Assembly (NCBI GenBank): GCA_027618565.1
Contig: JAQCEQ010000020.1
Location: 1 to 52,886, forward strand
Length of the DNA: 52,886 bases
Direction: 5' to 3'
Source of the DNA: Planctomycetota bacterium
GTDB taxonomy: Bacteria; Planctomycetota; Phycisphaerae; Phycisphaerales; SM1A02
How positions within the stretch are numbered: the stretch's first letter is position 1; each line of letters starts with the position of its first letter. Shown piece after piece: positions 46,644-52,886 of this stretch. A program made the position numbers and the translations under genes. Below the pieces are notes generated by a model. That model saw only the letters and a program-made list of their open reading frames with translations. It made no database searches and was not told the origin of the DNA.

Positions 46644-46730
46644 GGTAGGGTGGCCGAGTGGTTGAAGGCGCCGGTCTTGAAAACCGGTAGACCCGTCAGG
46701 GTCTCGCGGGTTCGAATCCCGCCTCTACCG
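46644..46730 (+). tRNA. tRNA-Ser (anticodon UGA)
   Basis: An 87-base class II tRNA. Acceptor GGTAGGG pairs with CTCTACC (46723-46729, one G-U pair), discriminator G at 46730. The anticodon loop CTTGAAAA between CCGGT/ACCGG-type arms gives anticodon TGA. A long variable arm and GCGGGTTCGAATCCCGC T-arm are present. CCA is not encoded. TAGGCT at 46626-46631 may be its -10. Confidence 0.95.
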
Positions 46731-46761
46731 CTTCCAGATCCGAGCCGACTCGAGCCACACC

Positions 46762-48431
46762 ATGCCGACGCCCGTTCCTCGCCGGCATGTGCTCCTGATC
46801 GATGACCAAAACATCGTCGCACGGGCAGCCCAGGCGCTCATCGACTCGCAGGGCGCTGGCGCGGAGTTTGTCCTGAGCCACGCGCCATCCGCGCGCGAGG
46901 GCGTGGCGAGCGCGGGTGCTGAGGCCCCCGACGTGGTGCTGCTGGACCTCACCATGCCGGACCGCAACGGTCTGGATGTGCTTCGCGAGCTTCGGTCGAT
47001 GGTGATGATGGCGGATGTGCCGATCGTGGTGCTGTCCGCGACCGCGGATTCTGCCGTGAAGGAGCGTGCGTTCCAGCTGGGCGCCAACGACTACCTGGTG
47101 AAGTTTCCTGACGCGGTGGAGTTTGTCGCGCGGCTTCGCCTGCACACGCGCGGCGGCCGGACGGCCGCCAGCCGCGCCGCCGAGCTCAGCCGCTGCGCCG
47201 ATGCGCTCGCCCAGGCACAGGACCTTGCCGAAGTGGAAGAGCTGACGCTCACCACGGCACGGCACCTGACCGATGCCGACGCCGGCGGACTCTGGCTCAT
47301 CGAACCGCTGCCCGCCGTGGGAGAGTCGTTGACCGAGCGATCTCGCCTCCGGCTGGTCTGCTCGCAGAGTGACCTCATCCAGGGGCGCCTCGGACCCGGA
47401 GCGCGCCTTCCGCTGGAGGATGTTGTCCTGCAGGCGACCCCCGACTCGATCATTGGCCATGTGGTGCGAACGAATGAGACCCTGCGGATTGACGATGTGG
47501 CCTCGATCTCTCCGGATCTTCCGTACAGGTTCAGTGGCCGCTTCTCACAGCAGATCGACTACCCCACGGTGTCCGTACTCGTGGCTCCGCTTCACGATGG
47601 GATCGGCCGGATCATCGGCGCGCTGCAGCTGGTGAACGCGCGCGGCGGTGCCGGGCCCGGCGGCGCGTTCGTGCCGTTCACGCCGGGCGATGAATCGGCC
47701 TTCGAGGTCTTCACTGGCCTCACGGCGATCGCGATGGAGCGAGCGCGCCTCATCCGAGCCTCTATCCTGCGCCTCGTCGCCGCCACCGAGATGCGGGATC
47801 CGATGGAGACCGGCTCGCATGTGCAACGCGTTGCCGAATGCAGCGTCGCCATCCACGACCGATGGGCGGCCAAGCATGGGATCAGCCTTGAAGAGACGGC
47901 ACGCCAGCGCGATCGGCTTCGGCTGGCGGCGATGCTGCACGATGTGGGAAAGATCGCGATCCCCGACGAAATCCTGAAGAAGCCGGGGCCACTCTCTCAC
48001 GCAGAGCGCGACCGCATGGAGACACACACCACCTGCGGTGCCCGGCTCTTCTCTGGGAGCGTGGGTGCGCACGACTTGGCCTCGCGCGAGGTTGCACTGC
48101 ACCACCATGAGCGATGGGATGGCGCGGGCTACCCAGGCAACCTGGCCGATGCGCTGCTGGACTCTCTCCCTCGAGAGTTCTTGAAGAACCCCGATGCTGA
48201 CACACTCTCTGGCGCCGCAATCCCGCTCTTCGCACGCATCGTTGCCATCGCGGATGTCTACGACGCCCTCACCAGCCAGCGTGCGTACAAGCAAGCCTGG
48301 TCGCGTGCCGCCGTGGAAGAGTTGCTGCGCACGGAAGCCGGCAGGCACTTCGACCCCGAGCTCGTGCCGATCGCGCTGAAGTTGATTCCCTATTTCGAGA
48401 GCGTGCGGCTGCGGCACCCCGAGTCAGCGGG

Positions 48432-48435
<4 letters not shown>
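46762..48435 (+). CDS. Response regulator with REC, GAF and HD-GYP domains
   Basis: The 557-residue protein starts with a receiver domain (VLLIDDQNIVARAAQAL) whose phosphoacceptor is D62 in VVLLDLTMP. A GAF-like domain follows at roughly residues 145-330, and then an HD-GYP phosphodiesterase domain: LRLAAMLHDVGKIAIPDEIL with H393-D394, and HHHERWDGAGYP with G456-Y457-P458. HD-GYP enzymes hydrolyse cyclic di-GMP (or related dinucleotides). All key residues are intact, so it is probably active, with the receiver setting the response to an unidentified kinase. The ATG at 46762 has no clear Shine-Dalgarno sequence. Its stop overlaps the next gene by four bases. Confidence 0.92.
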
Positions 48436-48998
<563 letters not shown>

Positions 48999-49005
48999 GG
49001 ATCGG

Positions 49006-49011
49006 ACTCTA
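49006..49011 (-). promoter_or_regulatory. -10-like element that overlaps the fcl stop codon
   Basis: TAGAGT on the minus strand begins with the TAG stop of fcl (49011-49009) and ends seven bases before the next ATG. Confidence 0.4.
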
Positions 49012-49995
49012 CAACGACCGAACATCGCCCTCACAGAATTCCTGGTAGGCCAGTTTCAACCCACTCTCCAGACTCGTGTTAGAACAAAATCCGAGGCGTG
49101 AGAGGCGTGCCACATCCATGAGCTTCCGGGGCGTGCCATCCGGCCGCGACGCGTCGTAGGACATGCGACCTTTGTACCCAACCACCCGTGCGATCGCGCC
49201 CGCCAACTCGGCGATGGTCACATCCGTTCCAGAACCAACATTGATGTGGCTCTCCATCGGCTTTGTCTCCGCGTCATAGGCGGTTCTCGGCAATCCCATG
49301 ACGAAGACACAGGCTTGAGCCATGTCGTCCACGAAGAGGAACTCGCGTCGCGGTGTGCCCGTTCCCCAAATCATCACTTCTGGGGCACCGGCCAACTTTG
49401 CGTCGTGGAATCGGCGCATGAGCGCGGGGATGACATGGCTGTTCTCGGCGTGGTAGTTGTCGCCGGGCCCATAGAGGTTGGTGGGCATCACGCTCCTGAA
49501 GTCGCATCCATGTTGCCGGTTGTACGACTCGCAGAGCTTGATACCGGCGATCTTGGCAATCGCATAGGGCTCGTTGGTCGACTCCAGTTTTCCGGTGAGC
49601 AGCGCCTCCTCGCGCATCGGCTGGTCGGCCAGGCGCGGGTAGATGCACGACGATCCCAGGAAGAGAAGTCGCTTCACGCCGTGCTTCCACGCGGCGTGGA
49701 TCACATGGCACTCCATCACCAAGTTTTCGTAGATGAACTGCGCGGGATAGGTGCTGTTGGCGTGGATCCCGCCCACCCGAGCGGCGGCGAGGTAGACCTG
49801 CTCGGGCCGCTCCCTCTCGAACAAGGACTCCACTGCGGATTGGTTCGTCAGGTCCAGCTCTGCGTGCGTGCGAAGCAACAGGTCGTCGCGCCCGCTTGCC
49901 CGGAGCACCCGGCAGATCGCCGACCCCACCATGCCGCGGTGCCCAGCCACATAGATCGGCCCGGGCCGTGGTTCGGGTGCAGCGGGTGTGCTCAT
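49009..49995 (-). CDS. fcl: GDP-L-fucose synthase
   Basis: Fcl (WcaG) is the epimerase/reductase that turns GDP-4-keto-6-deoxymannose into GDP-L-fucose with NADPH. The 328-residue product is an extended [16 protein letters not shown] (cofactor loop), [23 protein letters not shown], the catalytic [10 protein letters not shown] (YxxxK), [11 protein letters not shown], and [10 protein letters not shown]. The ATG at 49995 lies 18 bases after the gmd stop, so the two form an operon that makes GDP-L-fucose for surface glycans. No glycosyltransferase is adjacent within the window. Confidence 0.95.
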   Translation of the reverse strand: MSTPAAPEPRPGPIYVAGHRGMVGSAICRVLRASGRDDLLLRTHAELDLTNQSAVESLFERERPEQVYLAAARVGGIHANSTYPAQFIYENLVMECHVIHAAWKHGVKRLLFLGSSCIYPRLADQPMREEALLTGKLESTNEPYAIAKIAGIKLCESYNRQHGCDFRSVMPTNLYGPGDNYHAENSHVIPALMRRFHDAKLAGAPEVMIWGTGTPRREFLFVDDMAQACVFVMGLPRTAYDAETKPMESHINVGSGTDVTIAELAGAIARVVGYKGRMSYDASRPDGTPRKLMDVARLSRLGFCSNTSLESGLKLAYQEFCEGDVRSL

Positions 49996-50013
49996 GAGGG
50001 GGATTCGGGGGGC

Positions 50014-51141
50014 TCACTCGTGTCGGTCGAACGCCGTGAATCCGTGGCGGCGGATCAGGTCGTCGCGTCGCGCCGACTCATAGTCCGACTCCATCATCTC
50101 GCTCACCAAGGTCTCAAAGCTGGTGGCGGGCTGCCACCCCAGCTTCTGGTGCGCCTTGGTGGGATCACCCAAAAGAGTCTCCACCTCGGTCGGGCGGAAG
50201 TACCTGGGATCGACTCGGACAATGACATCGCCGACTCGACACTTCGCCTTCGTCCCTCGGACATCCTTGACGACGCCGTGTTCTTGGACGCCCTCACCTT
50301 CCCATCGCAGGCTGACGCCAACCTCGGCAGCGGCGCGGTCGCAGAACTGCCGGACGCTGAACTGCTTTCCGGTGGCGATGACGAAGTCTTCGGGCTTCTC
50401 CTGCTGCAGCATGAGCCACTGCATCTCGACATAGTCGCGGGCGTGCCCCCAATCGCGAAGTGCCGAGAGATTGCCCAAATACACGCACTCCTGGAGCCCC
50501 AGCGCGATGCGTGCCATGGCCCGCGTGATCTTGCGTGTGACGAAGGTCTCGCCGCGGATAGGGCTCTCGTGGTTGAAGAGAATGCCGTTGCAGGCGTAGA
50601 TCCCGTACGCCTCGCGGTAGTTGACCGTGATCCAGTAGGCGTAGAGCTTGGCGCAGGCGTAGGGGCTGCGCGGGTAGAAGGGTGTGGTCTCCTTCTGCGG
50701 CGTCTCCTGCACCAGCCCGTACAGTTCCGAGGTGCTCGCCTGGTAGTAGCGCGCCTTTTTCTCCAGATTGAGTATTCGGATCGCCTCCAGGACCCGCAGC
50801 GCCCCGATAGCATCGGCGTTGGCGGTGTACTCCGGCTCCTCAAAGGACACCGCGACATGGCTCTGCGCCGCCAGGTTGTAGATCTCGTCGGGCTGGACCG
50901 CCTGGATGATCCGGATCAGGCTGGTCGAATCGGTCATGTCCCCATGGTGCAGGATGAACTTCCGGTTGCCGACATGCGGGTCCTGATAGAGATGGTCGAT
51001 GCGGTCCGTATTGAAGAGGCTGGACCGTCTCTTGATGCCGTGGACCGTGTAGCCTTTTTTGAGGAGAAGCTCAGCCAGGTACGCGCCATCTTGGCCGGTG
51101 ATGCCCGTGATGAGGGCCACCTTGTTCGAATTCTGGGACAT
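50014..51141 (-). CDS. gmd: GDP-mannose 4,6-dehydratase
   Basis: Gmd catalyses the first step of GDP-L-fucose synthesis. The 375-residue product shows [40 protein letters not shown], the catalytic STSELYG and [14 protein letters not shown] (YxxxK), [19 protein letters not shown] and [15 protein letters not shown], all standard for Gmd. TAGGAT lies nine bases before the ATG. fcl follows on the same strand. Confidence 0.97.
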   Translation of the reverse strand: MSQNSNKVALITGITGQDGAYLAELLLKKGYTVHGIKRRSSLFNTDRIDHLYQDPHVGNRKFILHHGDMTDSTSLIRIIQAVQPDEIYNLAAQSHVAVSFEEPEYTANADAIGALRVLEAIRILNLEKKARYYQASTSELYGLVQETPQKETTPFYPRSPYACAKLYAYWITVNYREAYGIYACNGILFNHESPIRGETFVTRKITRAMARIALGLQECVYLGNLSALRDWGHARDYVEMQWLMLQQEKPEDFVIATGKQFSVRQFCDRAAAEVGVSLRWEGEGVQEHGVVKDVRGTKAKCRVGDVIVRVDPRYFRPTEVETLLGDPTKAHQKLGWQPATSFETLVSEMMESDYESARRDDLIRRHGFTAFDRHE

Positions 51142-51261
51142 GGGGAAGTGATCCTACTGCGCGCCCCATCGACGGATCGTTCGCGGCGATTGACCTATTC
51201 TCGCGTGAATCACACCGATTGGCCCACTCCGACCGCCACACCCTGCCTACAACGAGAGACC

Positions 51262-52886
51262 ATGACAATCCCCTCCCTGCTGCTCGCGCTTCCCGTCCTG
51301 GCCGCCGGCGACTTCCAGAGTCCGCCCGCAACGCTTCTTCGATACCCGGATATCGGAAAGGACTCAATCGTCTTTTCCTTCGCCGGCGCTCTTTGGCGAG
51401 TGCCCAGCTCCGGCGGCGATGCCGCGCCGGTCGCCTCCCCTCCCGGGTCCGCAGGCTTTGCAAAATTCTCGCCCGATGGATCGACCATCGCCTTCGTCGG
51501 TGACTACAACGGCGGGCGCGACCTGTACACGATTCCCTCTGCAGGCGGCGTGCCGTTCCAGGTGACACATCACCCTGCAGGCGAGACGCTGAATGAGTGG
51601 ACCGCTGACGGCCGGCTGCTCTTTACCGCCGGAGGAATGGGTGTCTATCCGCGTGCCACCGAGCTCTACCTCGTTCCCGCAACCGGCGGATTGCCCGAGC
51701 CGCTTCCGGTTCCCTACGGAGCCAACGGCACGATTGACTCAACCGGCACCTGGCTGGCGTACACGCTGCACTCCGTCGACCACCGCACTTGGAAGCGCTA
51801 CCGCGGCGGCATGGCCACCGACATCTGGATCTACAACTTGAAGACCAGCGAGGCACGGCAGGTCACCACCTGGGAAGGCGTGGACACGATTCCGATGTGG
51901 CATGGCGACACGCTCTACTACCTCAGCGACGAGGGGGAGGGCGCCCGCAGCAACATCTGGAGGTTCAATCCCAAGACGGGCCAGCGATTGCGGCTCACCT
52001 CGTACACGGACTTTGATGTCAAGTGGCCCAGCGTGGGCAGCGTCGATGGCTCCGCCGGCGAGATCGTCTTCCAGCACGGCGCCGATCTGGTCGTGCTCAA
52101 CCTTCAGGGAAACACGACGCGGACCGTGAGCGTGCGGATCCCCGGCAATCGGCCGGAATTGGCGGTGGAAGACACCAATGTCGCCGGACAGCTTGGGACC
52201 TGGAACACGGGGCCAAGCGCCAAGCGCGCGATCGTCGATGCACACGGCGACATCTTCACGCTGCCGGCCGAGAATGGGTCGCCGCGAAACCTCACCAACA
52301 CCAGCGGTGTTGCCGAGCGCTACCCCACCTGGAGCCCGGACGGCACCTGGATGGCGTGGTTCGATGACTCCGCGGGCGATGGGTACGACCTCTACATCGC
52401 GGAGGCAGAGACGCTGGCCAACAGGCGACGTCTCACGACCGATGGCATCTTCAAGCAGGAGATGAACTGGAGCCCAGACTCCAAGAAGATCGCCTACACC
52501 GACAAGACAGGCACGCTGTATGTAGTTGATGTCGAGAGTGCGGAGCGCACCGAGATCGGCAAGGAGCGCTTCGATGAAAACATCCCGCTGCCGGCCTGGA
52601 GCCACGATGCCTCGTGGCTCGCCTGGACGCAGACGCTTCCTGCGGAACCCTTCCACGGCATCTTCATTCGAGACATGGAATCCGGCGAAGTGCATCGACT
52701 CTCCAGCGGGCAATTCCCGGCGGGTCGCCCCACTTTTGACCGCAAGGGTGACTGGCTTTACGCCGCCACCGACCAGTCCTTCAATGTGACCTACTCGTCG
52801 CTGGACACGACCTGGATCTACGGCGAGAGCGAGGTGCTTGTCGCATTCCCGCTGCGTAGCGATGTCAAGAGCCCCAAGCCCATCGA
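51262..52886 (+). CDS. Tricorn-like/TolB-type beta-propeller protease, N-terminal part (cut by window edge)
   Basis: The frame runs from an ATG at 51262 through the window end, giving 541 residues with no stop. A signal peptide (MTIPSLLLALPVLAAG) leads into repeated beta-propeller blades with the WD40/TolB-type pattern: FSPDGSTIAFVGDYNGGRDLY, PTWSPDGTWMAWF, MNWSPDSKKIAYT, AWSHDASWLAWT. Phrases such as TDIWIYNLKTSEARQVT and DIFTLPAENG match tricorn protease homologues, which carry a C-terminal PDZ and S41 serine-protease domain; that part would lie past the window edge. TATTCT at 51199-51204 could be a -10, and GAGAG lies before the ATG. Confidence 0.85.
   Translation, partial: MTIPSLLLALPVLAAGDFQSPPATLLRYPDIGKDSIVFSFAGALWRVPSSGGDAAPVASPPGSAGFAKFSPDGSTIAFVGDYNGGRDLYTIPSAGGVPFQVTHHPAGETLNEWTADGRLLFTAGGMGVYPRATELYLVPATGGLPEPLPVPYGANGTIDSTGTWLAYTLHSVDHRTWKRYRGGMATDIWIYNLKTSEARQVTTWEGVDTIPMWHGDTLYYLSDEGEGARSNIWRFNPKTGQRLRLTSYTDFDVKWPSVGSVDGSAGEIVFQHGADLVVLNLQGNTTRTVSVRIPGNRPELAVEDTNVAGQLGTWNTGPSAKRAIVDAHGDIFTLPAENGSPRNLTNTSGVAERYPTWSPDGTWMAWFDDSAGDGYDLYIAEAETLANRRRLTTDGIFKQEMNWSPDSKKIAYTDKTGTLYVVDVESAERTEIGKERFDENIPLPAWSHDASWLAWTQTLPAEPFHGIFIRDMESGEVHRLSSGQFPAGRPTFDRKGDWLYAATDQSFNVTYSSLDTTWIYGESEVLVAFPLRSDVKSPKPI

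Noticed and set aside
51739-52713. 324-codon minus-strand frame near the right edge
   Set aside because: Opposite the tricorn-like gene, whose propeller repeats are convincing.

Overview
The window reads as a chromosomal segment of a GC-rich planctomycete, most likely of the class Phycisphaerae. The evidence is a secreted protease ending in a GDLNGDGIVNGVD-type calcium-binding tail, a DUF1570 protein, a prepilin-like RRALTLVEL leader, a small paired zinc-ribbon protein of a type I associate with planctomycetes, and many TTG/GTG starts. It looks like core chromosome: no transposase, phage gene, CRISPR array or rRNA was found. Genes are tightly packed, with frequent 4-base ATGA/GTGA overlaps on one strand and short tail-to-tail overlaps between strands.

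Layout. 1-3.6 kb: the end of an unrecognised gene, a sensor kinase, a zinc-ribbon protein, and the operon rpsU-rsfS-trmB. 3.7-7.6 kb: dnaE. 7.7-11 kb: a small membrane protein, an ECF sigma/anti-sigma pair with a possible 25-codon ORF between them, and a divergent prepilin-like protein. 11-13 kb: a membrane-anchored endonuclease/exonuclease/phosphatase-fold protein and an inositol-monophosphatase-family enzyme. 13.1-24.5 kb, all forward: dnaK behind a textbook sigma-54 -24/-12 element, a long perfect inverted repeat, ptsI, an RNase E/G with disordered repeat tails, dxr, rseP and an SDR oxidoreductase. 24.5-31 kb: smpB, the large secreted metallopeptidase with a clear terminator, a decayed fragment of a paralogue, tRNA-Leu(GAG), queE, a small FmdB-like protein, and a pseudouridine synthase with a GRPG/GRPE repeat tail. 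31-35.3 kb: a lipoprotein, a DUF1570 protein, a lone nuoB and a class I aminotransferase. 35.3-41.4 kb: a translationally coupled trio of prfB (with a programmed +1 frameshift), a glycogen-debranching enzyme and a hybrid histidine kinase. 41.4-46.6 kb: a sulfate-activation cluster (TauE-like permease, cysQ, cysD with a ~200-residue N-terminal extension, cysNC). 46.6-52.9 kb: tRNA-Ser(UGA), a REC-GAF-HD-GYP regulator, an unknown protein with ten encoded aspartates, fcl-gmd for GDP-L-fucose, and the start of a tricorn-like beta-propeller protease cut by the window edge.

The most striking non-gene signal is that about a dozen genes have a -10-like hexamer (TAGACT, TAGAGT, TAGATT, TATACT, TATTAT and similar) only 6-9 bases before the start codon and no Shine-Dalgarno sequence. 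This is what leaderless mRNAs would look like. It fits two other oddities: the RF2 frameshift site lacks its usual Shine-Dalgarno-like stimulator, and divergent genes are separated by as little as 18-27 bases. Other genes here (rpsU, the ECF sigma gene, its anti-sigma gene, dnaK, ptsI, the prepilin gene) do have recognisable Shine-Dalgarno sequences, so both initiation modes seem to coexist. All assignments come from reading motifs; no database search was run.
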